From Fasciola hepatica (lineage: Eukaryota > Platyhelminthes > Trematoda > Plagiorchiida > Fasciolidae): a stretch of 64,000 bases of DNA. A program made the position numbers and the translations under genes. How positions within the stretch are numbered: position 1 is the stretch's first letter; each line of letters opens with the position of its first letter. Under the pieces are notes generated by a model that saw only the letters and a list, made by a program, of their open reading frames with translations, did not search any database and had not been told where the DNA came from. Shown one piece after another: positions 21,535 to 35,264 of this stretch. The stretch is taken from NCBI GenBank assembly GCA_948099385.1, contig CANUEZ040000207.1, positions 62,001-126,000 on the forward strand, given 5' to 3'.

Positions 21535-24500
21535 CGTTATTCAGTACACCACGAATAAATGCATAGAGTGACCGTTTGAACCGGAATTTTGACATAATAA
21601 AAGGAATCACGCGAGACCATATACTAGTTAGTATAAAATATCAAGATTCGAACCTCGATTGAAGGAAGGAATACGGTCAAATTCAAATTACAAATATGAA
21701 AAAATGTCCAAATTACCAACAGGAAAACTGGCCATATGACAACGATAATGACTTATCAAAGCACTACTATAGGGGTTGTCTGAATAGCCGAATAACGAAT
21801 AGCCCCTAATGTAGTTGAACAACTGGGGCTAATATATTTCGTTTGCGAATAAATCAACTCATCATGATGCGAATCAAAGTGCGCCTGTTTGGTATTAGTC
21901 AGAAACGGGCACAAGTGAATAAATTTGGACAATCTTCAACCATTCCTCCTACCTAGCTCATATAACCCCTTTAGGATGGTCAAATATTCTTCTTGTGTTG
22001 GAGGTTTCGGCGTGAGGACGGGTAATCAGCGGAGGAAACAGTGGAACAAGACCCTGCTCCAGTAAAGCACTCCAGCTGATTCCTACCTGATGAGCGAAAT
22101 ATATACCGAAAGATGTAATGAATACATTTGATGTGTAGGAATGCAAATCCGTGAATATAATAAGTTCATATTATTACGGGGACCCGCTGGTTCCAGATTT
22201 CACGGGTGTTTCCTCCAGTTGCTTACGGGAAGATTGCGAGCAATGAGAAAATATCCTGTTGCGATTTAATTCGAGCTAACTCATACAACAAAAGAAACAA
22301 TAGGATCGCCATGACGATCAAGTTGTTTTGGTGATTGTGTGTTCACATTTATTGAGAAGTGTATGATTCCAATTAAGGTTTTCGACCCTTAATTTTCTTG
22401 TTCACCTGTCCGTTTCTACGAGAACAAAAACTGTTATCCTAGTAAAACTGATGGGAAATCAAATTTTCATACAATTGGCAAGGCAAATAGCTCGTTTCTG
22501 TTAATTCGCCTAGTCTGTTTTCTTCCCGTATTGCATACTGAGTGCTCCGGTGGTGGGTCCGAAGTCGAACGAGGTTAATAAGTGGTGTTTGTTTGAACGG
22601 TAAGGACACGGTCATTCAAGGAACGTACAGTGATTTCGGTACATACGGGGATGATGCGGGGAGAGTAAAGAGAAAGGTCACGCACCAAGTACCATTAAAA
22701 TTTACTTTAGAGGACAAAGGATATGAATGATGGGATTATTGTGGCTGTCGTATCAGTCAAGGGTTTTCCTTTTGGGCCATATGAACTGGATTCGCTCAGT
22801 CAGTTGGCCATCAAAAAGACAGGCATCTAATATATCTGTGCCTGTTAATTTCGTCGAACAGAATTCCGTTTTGCAGAAAAGTGCACAGCAATGGTCTGAA
22901 CGTTCCATGTCGAAATGTTATTGACAGCCACTAGTAACGTTTATGGGAAAACGGACTGTTTTGCAAGACCAAGCTCAGATTAAGTATACTTTTAAGTCGA
23001 AAATATTATTTTTATCAAATAGAAAAGCCATTGCATGAGAGTAAATGTCCCAATGTTCTCGATATATTCACGTTACCCTTCGTTTCAGGTAGATGACTGG
23101 CAATGCGAAAAGTACTATTCCAACGTTGTGGAACACTGAAAACATTGGTCGAAGTACCTCTGATTTGCAGATATAGTTAGTAAATCAAGCCACTTTAAAC
23201 TAGCTCACTCTCGGTACATTCTCATTAACCAAACAGATTAGACGTATAGGGCCATGATAGTGGTTGAAGATAGTCGTTGTTGGAGATTGTGATACAGACT
23301 CAAGAAAAGGGTGATTTCTTCCTCCAACTGTGTGTAATTCATGATGACCTGGTGGGGAATTACTCGACTAATTAAGTATGATGCCTAAATTCAGTCGGAA
23401 AGAAAACGCGTTCTGTTCGTTTATCAGCTGTTTGTGACAGCGTAGTGAGTCCCTTCGTGCCTACTTGGCATAAGTTACTGTTCCATTCCACTTCATTGGA
23501 GAGTGAAGCAAGGGAAATGCTATTCGTATTTCATTCTTATATTATTCACCTCTAACTCAGAATCCTTTATAAACATGTCATATACTTAGTCTGTCTTTGG
23601 TTAGGAATAAAATGGCTTATTACGCCATTTGGATTGTGGAAGCCATGCACTTGTTCATCACTGAATTACAGCTGAGTCAGCGAGTGTGTTGATACGTAAT
23701 AAGATGCAAAAAGGTCATGATAGGACCTTCTATTCAAATGGCAAAATCTGAGATAGATAATCATAACGAAAATGACAGTTGCCGTTAAAGGTCTATTTTA
23801 GTTATTTCGACAGTATTCAAAGAGTTGAAGATATTTTAATAACACTTCGCATCGTGTTGGGGCTTGGAAATTATAAACATTTGACTAAGTGAAGGTGTGT
23901 TTAGTAATTGTCGAACTTGGCTCTCCATGACGCGAGGTTAAATCTGCGTGAACAACCAAAAATCATGCACATAGTGGGCGTGTTTTATTGGTATCTCCAA
24001 GCAGACGCCTCTTGTTAGGCAATTATGAAGGTAAATTGGATAAAAGAAAGAGCGCCCTAAAAGCTTGAGCCAATTACATAAATGAATACGTGAACATTGA
24101 TCACGATACAAAGCAATGTAGGGTAGACTTTCTAGACCCAACCAAAGTAACAGCGTAGCCTAAATGGTTCGGTTTTATTCCATACAGACGGAGGTCTCAT
24201 TCGCGGACGGGCTCATAGACGTGCTCTGCTGACCTGAAGGTGAGATTGTGGTCTCATTCGTTATCACAGCAATGCTGACTGCAGACCCTGGCATGACACG
24301 GAAGTGTCGTCAGCAGGTAGTTAGGGATTGACAATGGATATCATTTTAGCAGACTCTGCGTTATCATCAACGTACACGATTTTGCCACCATTGATGTAAA
24401 CAATATTGATACAGCAATGTCGATCAACCTTAAAGGTCTTATTATGAATAAAATCACGCATGGTAGATTTTTGCAAGTCTGTTGTAAAAGTTGGAATACG

Positions 24501-25309
24501 GAAATAAGCCGAAGAAACATACTTGACCAGGTTTCCGGTTCAGTAGGAACAAAAAAACCTATCGTAATTATACTCGATTATTAGCCTGAGCGAGATTTTG
24601 CATGAATCTAGACAGGCGATAAACTCAATTATTATAAACGAATGAGTCCATATTTCGTGACCTTAAAAGTCCCCAGGAAGTGGTAGAATTGCGCCGTAGA
24701 CAGATCCTGCAACGAAACACTGGGTATCTGACTTTAAGCATGTCCTCATACCGAGGAAATCTAGCGTTGATATGTTGTACCACTCAGGGTCTTCGTTTGC
24801 CTTCAGATCCATCTTGCGTCGAGTGATACGGGGTCTTGCGAATGTGTTCCATATTCAGCTTATACGTTCTTGAGGAGAATAGACTGAACCCAACTAGTTC
24901 TCCCTCGATCGGTAACAGAAGGAAAACCATATATAACTACTCATCATCCTATCAGATGCCAAGCCACCGATTTGACCGTAACAACAGAGATGGGACCAAC
25001 TTCCGGTCACCACGTGAATGAACCAACACCATTTACTTGGATATGGCTAAAACGAGCATCAGCCGTAGCAAAATTACCGATAGGCGCGACCCTTCAACGA
25101 CTGGGTTGCAATTCTGGTCCGTTTTTGTTGAAATTATTCTGTGAGCACACTCCTTCACTGCGACGTTGTTCTCAGGAAAATATTTAATTGGCTTATGTTA
25201 TCAACAGAAGACGTCAACAGGTCTGATGCCACCTACTAGCAAGTAAAGATAATGTTAGTTGAAGCCGGCTTGTGGGGAAACGCATAAACAGCCGGATGGC
25301 ACGTAAGTC
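21535..25309. other. no gene recognised
   Basis: About 3.8 kb without a supportable gene, RNA or repeat. Several short frames (for example 22542-22924) have no motif. Confidence 0.4.
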
Positions 25310-26906
25310 ACGATGGCACACCGCTGGATTATATGACAGTTCTCGGTATTACATGTGCATATTGCGTTCAACAAGTTGCTAGAATTAACTCCCTGATTAT
25401 GACTCCTGCATTCGGGAATGACGGCTTGGTATGCATTAGCGGAGACCTTAGTGGATACTGACGTGGAAGATACTGTGATGAAAAAAATTCACCATGCTTC
25501 CGGCAGGTTGGGCACAATAAGAAGAAACAAAAGAGGTAGAGGCTTTGTTGAATATAAAAATTCCAGCTGGTGTAGCGAGTCCAGTGTTATTTGTTCCTGC
25601 TCCTCTTACGAGATTCCTTGCGAACCTGTGACACGTTGACAATTTTCTCCTTTGGATCATATCAGTATCACGAATGTTTACATAACACAACAAAGTTTAC
25701 AAAGTTTAGTTGAATCGTTCCACGATTCACTCCCAACAATAATTGTACCGTTGATAGACGACAGTCGTCATATTGTTGTAGGAGACTTTATTCGGGCCTT
25801 GACGCATCCACTTTCATCTTTCAATCTCAATGATATTTGTATTGTCTTGACCAACTGTGTATTGCATCGTAACTAATCATCGAGAACTCTTTTCCATCAG
25901 ACTTAGTGAGGCCGTTAGTACAAGTCATTGTATTATATTACGTGATAGTTCAAAAATATACTCCAAACGTGATCACCTATCCTGAACACCGGAGCTTATC
26001 CAGAGAAAACCTTTCATCAATGTGTCAGAATCGAGATCAGTTCCGGTTACCCATGTTGTCCGGAACGTCGACAACCTACCAACGATTTCGACTGCGGTGT
26101 TTTATTGATCGAAAACATTTTACCGAAATCTCTCACTGTTCAACCGTTATTTATTTCTCGCCGACTCCTGGTTACAATGAGGCTTTTGCCATCCCATTCA
26201 GGTATATTTTACGAACAAAATTATGAGCCACACCTCTAATATTTTTGTCTCACCGGAACGGTCTACTTCCCTCTAGGAAGAGTAGCCTCACCGCATCTCA
26301 AAGCTTTACGCAGGAAGAGGGATTTTGCCTACGAAACGAGCAACCCACCTGATGTCAGCAAACCACCAAACTTGATCAAAAAGGAAATCAAAAGTCCAAA
26401 CGTATTCCTAAAACATTCCTTCCCATACCAAAAGATTCGAGTAACCAAGCGAGAACCAAGATACTCCACCCAATTTAACTTTCTTCGTTGGCTCTGAAGC
26501 CAGTTGAACGTTGTGCATTTCAGCGCCTTCAAAACAATCAGAAGTGTCACTGACGAATACTGATTTGCGTATAACCGGCAGCGCTCCACGACTAAAGTGG
26601 TTGCGTGCAAAGTCCACTATATTGAAAAATCCTTCAATATTTTATGCGAATCAGTGAGGTGTGGATTCCTTGATTATACATCAGCGTTGGGCAGTGTCAC
26701 AAGATCCTTGCTTCTCAAAATTCGGATTTTTCTTAGTTTCCCCCCACGTTTTTACTTAGCAGGCTGAAAGACTTCTTCTCGGGTAGAACACTACGTGCCA
26801 AATTTGGATGGAAATTTTCCAGATATTCCTAACGTAGTGTCGGTGTTCTCAAAGGAACTGTTTTTTAACCATGATTTTTAAGTACTTATTGTATCTAATA
26901 AATTGG
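25310..26906 (+). repeat. unclassified dispersed repeat, longest copy (R1)
   Basis: Parts of this segment recur twice in the window. 25540-25887 plus 26510-26906 match the reverse complement of 35265-35998, and about 25310-25530 matches 33560-33745 in direct orientation. The 622 bases at 25888-26509 are absent from the 35 kb copy; each end is preceded by gaac. A frame at 25652-25876 reads DSLPTIIVPLIDDSRHIVVGD, and its counterpart in R2 is similarly open. The IVVGDF string recalls the V-G-D-F-N motif of LINE endonucleases, but the rest does not settle it. It is therefore left as an unclassified element. Confidence 0.75.
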
Positions 26907-28929
26907 ATTCCACCCAGTTCGTCTAATCAGTTATGGTAATGACATATTTCTGGCTCGGTCTGTCTCCCAGTATTCCGATTTAGATGAGTTCCATGAGCAT
27001 ACGGCCCATACATACAGTAGTCCCATGCTTTTCGGTCTCCTTCTCATCAATGCTGACTGTTTCGATAGTAGTTGTCCACTTTGTGGTCGTCTTTTACAAA
27101 AGACAGCACCATTATTACCTATTATGAGACAAGTCGGTGTTACTTAGAGAAAAATCTTCCACGCACGCCTGTATGATAGGGAGAACCTGATGGTAACGAA
27201 AGTTTTGTTCAAAATAATGTCCTTCCCATGGCTGAAAATTCACCTGTTGTGATCTGGAAAATTGTGATTCCTCAACGGCCAGACTAGTAGATTAGAACCC
27301 TCTGCTGCAGTTTGTAGATAATCACTGTCCTGTACTGTGATTACCTCCAAACTTTGTGCTAAAACGTAGCTTTCTGTGTTGCTTTGGATATGTCTCTTCC
27401 AATGTAAGTCCGCCTCTTTGTCATTTGTCAAATTCATCAGAATATCACCATGGCATTTTCTTCCATAGTTCGGAATCAGTGATGATAAATTGACCCTTAG
27501 TTCACGCCATCCAGTTGTTATCAAAACCTGCATTTTTCCAGATTGAAGTAAAGCCATTATAACTAAGATTGTTGAAATGTTTGATCACTGTGTACTATGT
27601 CTTGGAAATGCACATGCTGCAGCTCAGCTAATCAAACAAGTCTGGTTTTTGACACAACTTTTCCCTGCCCTTTACGTGCCCAGGGTGGCTATAAGTTCAC
27701 TGGAGAGAGACACAATGCATTCAGTATCACAGCGTGATCCAGAAAGTAATGGTTGACGATCATGATGTAGATTTTCTAGGCGATAGTAGGCGAGAGCAGT
27801 AGCTCATAGTTATTTGGTTTTCCTTTGTCTGAAGGAGTTGTTCAGCACGACCCTTGACCTTTCGTTGATAGAAAAAGTCCCCATTGCTGTTTTTGTGAAA
27901 CCGGGGTTGGAGCTATGATGAATACATCTTTCAATGTAGAGTAAAATTATCAAAAGTGTATCATTTTAGGGCTATGCCTTGTGTCATCAGAATTAAGGTG
28001 TATACTGCGAGCACTATCCTTGATCTTTTTGAAATATTCACTCTACATTTCCATGCAGAACTGCAAAGCATCCTTTCTCTGATGGTTTTTACGACTTGGA
28101 AACAGAGGAATTGGGCAGTCCCCGAGGGACAATCGCCACAGAAAATAAACAACGAGTGCTTTGAAAACCCATGCAAAATATTGTGTTGCACAGCCTAAAT
28201 GGTGTTTCAACCACAGAAGTGGATCAGACTTTTGGTAAAATAAATGCATGAATCGCATAGATGTGTACGATCATGGCGGTTATTGTTTTCAATAAGCCTG
28301 CTTTCTCATATTGCTCCCCTTATTATTTTCCACTCGGGAGAATTTCAGACCCCCTAACACGGAACAACCTTATCATCGTGCTTTGAAACCTAAACCGAAG
28401 AGGTTATGCTTCTTTAAGGTTTCTTGGCATTTGGTAAATCATTTACATTTATTTGTTAGAAGTGGTGTGAAAAAAACTTGACAGTTTTTCCTCACATTCT
28501 CCCGGTGTTTAAACTTGAATAGCTCAATAAACTTCGACAAATGTATGAACAGTTCACTTCTGGAATGCCGTGTTCGGATACACTAGTTAGCTGTCACTGA
28601 CACAGCTTGTCCGGTCGTCAATAACCACCTCGCTTCTAGTTATTTGGTATTTTCGTAAAATCTCACAATAGGGGCTGTAGGCTCGCAGCCATGCCCGACT
28701 ATTCCGTCTTGGATTTTCAGTTCTTCAGTATTTCATTGGCCACTAATTTTTACAATTGGGTTCCCAGGTGTCTCAAATAATCGAGCAAAATGTGCATCCC
28801 ATATCCTTCATGTACCTTGGCGCGTCTGAGGTCAAAACGTGGCTAGAGGGAAAACTCTAGAAAGAGGAGATATTTCTCGAAAATAAATTGTAAGTGATGG
28901 ATGACACCAGCTTGTGTCAAAACACTGTC
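26907..28929. other. no gene recognised
   Basis: No domain or repeat could be supported. A minus-strand frame at 27240-27557 has no family resemblance. Confidence 0.4.
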
Positions 28930-29110
28930 TTCCGGATACAAGTGAACAATTTGCTTGGAGACTGGCTCGTTGTAACCTTTTGTTTTATCTGCCAAACAGT
29001 CGGGCATGCCATAGTTACAATGCTACAACATTTTGGCGATTTCAAGTTATATTTACCGGCACCTTACGCAACAGACTTTAATCGTCTCGAAATGAGCTGA
29101 GGATCACGAC
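28930..29110 (+). pseudogene. Tc1/mariner-like transposase remnant (C-terminal DDE region)
   Basis: The frame reads VGHAIVTMLQHFGDFKLYLPAPYATDFNRLEMS and then stops at TGA. In IS630/Tc1/mariner transposases the catalytic domain has an H-x-(A/S) motif, a loop, then L-L-P-x-Y-S-P-D-L-N-P-I-E-N-L-W. Here LYLPAPYATDFNRLEMS aligns with it, and the stop falls at the tryptophan position, as one TGG to TGA change would give. The upstream part is not recognisable and no terminal inverted repeats were found. Confidence 0.45.
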
Positions 29111-29857
29111 TCTTCGGATCAAATTCATCTAACGGTGAATTTCTTGACCGCGGACAGAGCAAAATTCATGTTTAACTTCCGAAAACGTGTACCTGTATTG
29201 CTTGCCAAATAATCGGAGAAGACTTTGGTTGCAAAGCCAAAGTTGCTGACGGTGGAGCCATTTCTATCCCTGTGTAATATCCATACACGAAGCTGAAGAA
29301 GTTCATCAGCCAGCTCATTGCTATAGCTGCTAGCGAAATTCCTGTCAGTAAACCTCAGTGAGCAATATAAATGAACATGTGTATTCGTGTAGTCAGTGTT
29401 TTTCTAGCACAGTTAATTGTTGTTGTACAATTCTGAACATGAACTAGGTAATGCGATTGTATAGTATGAAAAGAAATCTGGTGAAAGGTTGTAACATATA
29501 TGCTCGCAACGTAACCACTTCCGAATAATTCTTTCGGACATATAGCATAAAACTTCCAATCAAGGTGGGTTCCAAAAATGCATAAATGACCTGTCACGAT
29601 GCTGAACCTATTTTGCCACCAAACATGCAAGGCATTTCACAGATTGGTCTACATGGGATACTCAAAAGACTACGTCTCTAGATCCTAAAGAAGCACACTA
29701 GATGCAGCATTGAAGATTGTGAGACACTGTCTGAGCTATTGTGACTCGATTGTTGGCTTGATTTTCACTGATCTCATCCGCATTTAATCGAATTGTCAAT
29801 GAGGTAAACGGTTTGACGAACTCAAGTTTTGAGGTGATCCAAATGTGAAAAGTCTTT
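29111..29857. other. no gene recognised
   Basis: Short interval between the transposase scrap and the tRNA-like sequence. Nothing assigned. Confidence 0.4.
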
Positions 29858-29940
29858 GGCCTCGGCGGGATTCGAACCCACGAATGGTCACCACCCTCGC
29901 TTGAGCACCGCGAGTGCTCTACCAGCTGAGCCACGAGGCC
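29858..29940 (-). tRNA. tRNA-like sequence (class II shape; pseudogene or SINE head)
   Basis: On the minus strand, GGCCTCG at the 5' end pairs perfectly with CGAGGCC at the 3' end (7 bp). The D arm is GCTC/GAGC around a GG-containing loop. The T arm is GTGGG/CCCGC around TTCGAAT, and the A-box (tggctcagctgg) and B-box (ggttcgaatcc) are both good. The anticodon stem CTCGC/GCGAG encloses nine bases instead of seven. If the first and last close as a mismatch, the anticodon would be GCT (serine). A 14-base variable region can form a small arm, as in serine and leucine tRNAs. The oversized loop argues for a pseudogene or a tRNA-derived SINE. Confidence 0.5.
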
Positions 29941-32900
29941 ACGCCGGAGAACCTTCGACTTTCTGCATATGGATCACAGTATACCCGCCCAAATTACAGT
30001 AGCACATGGCATCCACCACAGTGAACTAGCTTGTAATTTGACTGCCTACAGCAGTTTGTCACAGCTAAGAGTGAATGTGCAAGCTGAACCCTGATAATCG
30101 TGAACGTGTATTTCGCTCTCCAGTTTAAAAAAAACATTCCATTCCACACAACGAAAAAATCTAACTGTTAAGAAAGTAGAAGTATTGTCGTTGAAAACCA
30201 ATGCAACGTTGTCTGTATATGCTCAGTTTAAAATCCTCTTATCATGCAGTCACTAAAGGTCTTTAGTCCTGCTATTTTACAAGGACATCTGTTATTTGAC
30301 ATTTCCTGTCTGAAGAGATTATTCCAGGAGATGGTATTGCCAAAGGAGTCAGATGCTGCTTAGATGTCCAGACGACACCGATGTTCAGCGATATGAGTAA
30401 GACAGCTCAGTTATTTGGTAGATACTGAAAATATAATCAAGGTACAAACAATCGGGACGAAAACATGTTCTTTCTTTACAGGTCTACTGTCTTCGTTCTA
30501 GGAACAATCCGCTGAATTTCCAACAGACTTAAATCTACGACATGATTGACAGCTTTACGTCTTGATGTTATGGACAAATGATGCCATCCGCCGTCCTATA
30601 GATTCCAATATAAGGTGTACACTTCCAGCATGTTGGGTGGTTTTTTGTGAACTCAGGTTTCCAGACGTGATTGTTTCACACTTGGGTGGGTGACACACCA
30701 CCGTTGTTTGAAAAGATCTACAATGACGTCACTCGAGTCTGAAATCTTGGTATGCTGGAGGGCATTCAGTGCACGGGGCAGTACAGACCGTTCAGGTATT
30801 GTGAGCCGGTTTCGCAGCTGTACCGTGGGAAGAATGTGATGCTAGAATGTTTCTCAAAATTCTCCGCTCAGAGCTCATTTAGACCTAAACGTCTAAAGAT
30901 TACCCGACCTATTTCATCGCAAAATGTCGAGATAAAGCCAGGAGAGAATGAGGTTGCCGATGGCATTTGTTTGTCCCATTGAGGCTGCCAGATCACATCT
31001 GTTCACGTTTTCTACGAAAATGTCTTACGAGATTTGTTGGTCTTTCAGCAAAGTCAAGGTTATTTACACGGCTATTTAGCAATTCGGGGGATGGGCTTGA
31101 CGTACCGTATGGGGCGACTTGGTGCTGTAGTTGACGGTAAAATAGACGACTCACTGTGTCCGGCTTGCTCCCGGTGATCATGCGTGACAACAAATACACA
31201 CTGGTTGATGTCGCGACCGAACGTCGTCTCAAACAATCCTTAAAAATCGGATTAAACACAGTCTATTGTTCACTCGGAGGAATCTTCACCCATGCTTAGA
31301 GCACTTTCCACATCAGATTCACTACGAGCAGAAGCCGCGGTGTTCTTGGAATAACAAAGAGTGAAGGCATATCTCAAAGACAAAATCCGTTGAATTACTC
31401 TGAACGGATCTGCTTTGCGAGTACAAAAAGCAAAAAATCCTTGGCTAACATCTCAAAGATGTTCTCTGGAAATACCTGCTTGTCTATTTGCATTATCGTA
31501 CGTCCTTTGTAGGTTGCGAGCTTTAATGTCATACACGGTCTCAGAAGTTGACTTACTGAGCCACGTATACTGGGGATTTACAATCCCACTACAGGGATTA
31601 TCTTCACCATCGATAGTAGCCTCTGACACAAACAAATTATGGTTAACAGCCGTGTGCAGATTAAATTCGTGGATAGGGGCGGTGTGGTGGTAATGAGAAG
31701 ATGGGTCTGTCCGTCCGCCAAGCACTCAGTCACAGTCTGTGAGGAAAGAACGAGTGTGAGAGTAGCACACACACTGGCAGCCTGACAAACGGAAATGACT
31801 ATACATGAGAGTCTTGGGTCGACGAGCTATAGCTTTTAGCTTCCTGAAGTGCTGTCCATACTTGGTACTTCAACATATTTAGAGACGTCAGCTTGAAACT
31901 CCGATCGCAGTTCTATTTGTCGTTGGACGTGTGTGATTGGTTAATCGACATTGTCTACCAGTTTGTGCGAATAGCCATCTGCATTGCTATTTTGTGTTGT
32001 AGCAGTTCATTATCTCGCATTCTCCTGCCTACCATTTTCCGATAACAGAGACATAGGATTCTGCCTTATCATTAGTTGAGTCACATACGTTCCACAAGAG
32101 CTCAGCTCAAACCCAATTCCAGACAACTTTCTCGTTACTCCTTTTTGGAATCTCACAATAGCTCGGGATTTATCATTTTATAAAGGCCCCAAGGAAACAT
32201 GGTGAATCTTTGTTGGATTGCGCTTATTATATTTTGAAGTACAGAATCGAAATCCAAGAGATATTGCAAGACAGCGATGGTAATGACGATAGTAACTAAG
32301 GGAAGTTAAATCAGATTGCCTCATGTTCCCCGAAGATTCTCATTGAAGTAGACTTGCATTTGGGCAAAAACGTATGAATCGCTTGCGTAATTCTACACGT
32401 GAGCCTTAAGAACGATCGACATATGAATACTATTGGCAGGATGAGGGTATAAGAAAACATCATTGCCTTCGCTGATCTCAGCAGCTGTGTATACCTTAGT
32501 CGGATAGATGATTACAAAACTGCTTGGACATCCTAGCCATTTGGATTTTCGAAATAAGTCACAACTGAGGAGTAAAAAAGAGGAATAACATAATAACCAA
32601 CATCTGACTGACTTTTCGGATTGTTCCTGGTTAGCTAGAAAACTGCTACAATTACAGTTTCTTTAGTTAGTCTGCATGCCAACAAACGTTTGTAAGGACT
32701 ATTCACATGCTGATGACATAGATATAACGCTTGTTTGATGGGGACATATATGATAATAGTTGATTAATTAGCCTATGACATACGAATGACAAATCAGTGC
32801 ATCAGTTTTAGGAAACTACACTTCCTTATTTTCGAATAAGGTTGAGAATAAGATAGAGACAATGATCAAATACGTTCGAACGCACTGGTCTGATTTGAAG

Positions 32901-33559
32901 AATTATGGAAGTAGTTCAGAAGAACACCACTCCAGATCAACGACTGAAAGCATTCAGCTGCTCGGAACTAGACACAATGGATTCAAGGTCAAAATTCTGT
33001 TCAGCTAAGGAGAACAGATGTTCCAATAACACAAACGAGAATTTAGTTCCATGAGAACAGTAAAACAAGCTTTTACTGAAAAAAATATGTTGAGAGAAAA
33101 AAAACCCGCGTGTGAAACGAAATTAGATGCATCGTCTTTGGACTAACAAACTAGGTTATTTGAGCAAATAATCCCAATTTAGAGACGTAACCGTGTGACT
33201 TTCCCTCTCAACTTCCGATTTCAGTGTGTTAATCCTACAACTTCACAGCTTAGACTCTTTTCTTTTCAAATCGATGCATGCCGCTTCGCAAATCATTTCC
33301 AAATACGTCTATACACAAGGAATTACGGTTTCTGGTTACTGGTCAACAAAACTTTCAGTTATCCGGTGTTCGCTTTATGTTCTCAGAAATCAGTAAAACA
33401 CTCGGCGAAATTTACCACATTCACCCTTGTGGGAATATTGGAAACCGTTTTTTGCTCTCGAGGAAACACATTTGGGCAGACCACAATTCATCGACTAGAA
33501 AATAACATCAATATGATTTGGAACCATCAAGTGAAGAAACGAAAATTACCGGGATGGTA
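29941..33559. other. no gene recognised
   Basis: About 3.6 kb with scattered short frames on both strands (for example 30752-31259 and 31415-31725) but no domain, RNA or clear repeat. Sequence just after the tRNA-like block could be a SINE body; no second copy was found to test this. Confidence 0.4.
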
Positions 33560-33745
33560 GACAGTCCTTAGTCGCACAACACTGGATTATATAGCTGTTC
33601 TCAGCGTTGCGTTAAAACATGCATGCGATACTTTCAAATGTGCCATACCCTGGAAAAAATATGATGGAATACTGACTTAGACAAATATACTGTTGAAAAA
33701 AGAGAAATCGTCCAATATTCCCCCGGGATCGACAGAACTTCGTGG
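33560..33745 (+). repeat. partial copy of the dispersed repeat (R3)
   Basis: This matches about 25310-25530 at moderate identity. Both share ctggattatat followed by gttctc, and later aatactgac...atactgt(t/g)gaaaaaa. It lies just upstream of the older Penelope copy. It is more diverged than R2 is from R1. Confidence 0.45.
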
Positions 33746-33956
33746 CAAAGAGAGGTATTACCCTTGTAATCCTTATCAAATCCAGCATCATTTTGTCTTA
33801 TTCTTCAAAAGCGATTGACAGCAGACTGATATCGTTTATTCCTTTACCCTTTCTGGTCGTGTCATTACTATGAATATTTCCATCACACTGCAAACCTCAG
33901 TAGAAGATAGGTATCTCCTCCTGCGTTTCATTCCCACCTATCCCATTATTGTGTGA

Positions 33957-35085
33957 ACAACTCATCAAACAACATAAGTCAACTAACAGAGAGGTTTTAT
34001 TCAGCTCATACAAGCAATCAATTCTCAATAGAAACAGAGTTTACTGAGTCGTCGTGAAGATTGCTCAGTCAGCCGGCCAGTAAATGGAAAAGCAACGTGG
34101 ACTTCACAGTACATCCATTTCCACAGATTCGTGCCTCTTAAGATTAAATGTACCCTAATTCGGTGGCTCGAAAAAGTAGCAAGATGAATATATTTGGATG
34201 ACCCCGTTGAAAACTTACAATTTGTGTAAAGAAATTTTATCCAAAAATGGTTCCGGTGATCGACTAGTTGAGATGATGCGGATGAAAGGGCAAGGTTCAA
34301 GGAAACTTGTGGAAGAAAGAAAGTCGGTATAAATTTCTCTATCAACCAACGATGATACACTGGAAAGATTCTGCGTAGAAGATTGTCCGGAATCACCAGA
34401 AAATTGTTCTGCGTAGCTAAGATCTGGGTTTTCTTTACATCCCGAACAGTAATGCTTTCACGGTTGAAAGAGATAGTACCCGATTCAACTGCCTTATTCT
34501 GTGTTCATTCATTCGCTTGATCCTGTGGGGCAATGTACATCGACCGCACACTCGGAAGTTTATCTGAAGACATCCGAGAACAATACTTTGCATGCATAAA
34601 CACTGGAACAATAAAGTCAATCATTAGTACAGGGGCTTCACGCATTACTGTGACCAATACACAATAAACGTGACTGAGGCTGTCCGGGTTCTGTATAAAT
34701 TCTGTGTCGGTAAACAAGACCGACAGAATTCTGTATGGTTACCACTGCGGAGGCCGTTGGAATCCGTCCAACCAGTTCACCTTTGTGGAAAAAGCAACTT
34801 GCATGCGACCTCCATATCCTCTGCCCAACCCTCCATTGAACTAAAGGGCCTGGTCAGATAATAACAGACAAAACGTGTGAAAAACTCCACATCCAACCTC
34901 GAGCTAAGCTAGACCCATACTTCTTTATTTTTGTGATCAATAATCCCTATCATTTCCACCGATTTGTCTAATTGGTTTAGTTCTTTATACTGTTGCAATA
35001 TATTGTGATGTATTGGAATGAGTGTGAATAACTGAAAGCGAGCCTGTTCGCTAATATGAGTTCTCCAAATGTGTTCACTTGGAAC
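33957..35085 (+). pseudogene. older, 5'-truncated Penelope-like element copy
   Basis: This is collinear with 7495-8690 of the main element at perhaps 70-75% identity. It starts just after the reverse transcriptase YVDD box (aactcatcaaacaacataag against aactcatcagaccacataag), so the catalytic core is missing. It keeps the end of reverse transcriptase (FVPLKIKCTLIRWL), the linker (SKNGSGDRLVE), the endonuclease region (tgtggggcaatgtacatcgaccgc) and the C-terminal and 3' parts through ttctccaaat. Stops are frequent. As in the main copy, linker and reverse transcriptase are in different frames. Confidence 0.85.
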
Positions 35086-35264
35086 GTTCCGACAGTTGAA
35101 GCTTGTCAAAGACCCGGCCGATCTAACAAAATATAAGAATTCACTTAAGTTCCGTGGGAATCTGGGGCTCACAAAAGCCCATGTTCAGTTCCAGAATGGT
35201 TGTCTCCGTGACTCCATATTTCCAAACCATTTTTTTGATTTCCATCAACTTGATCTTCTTTGAA

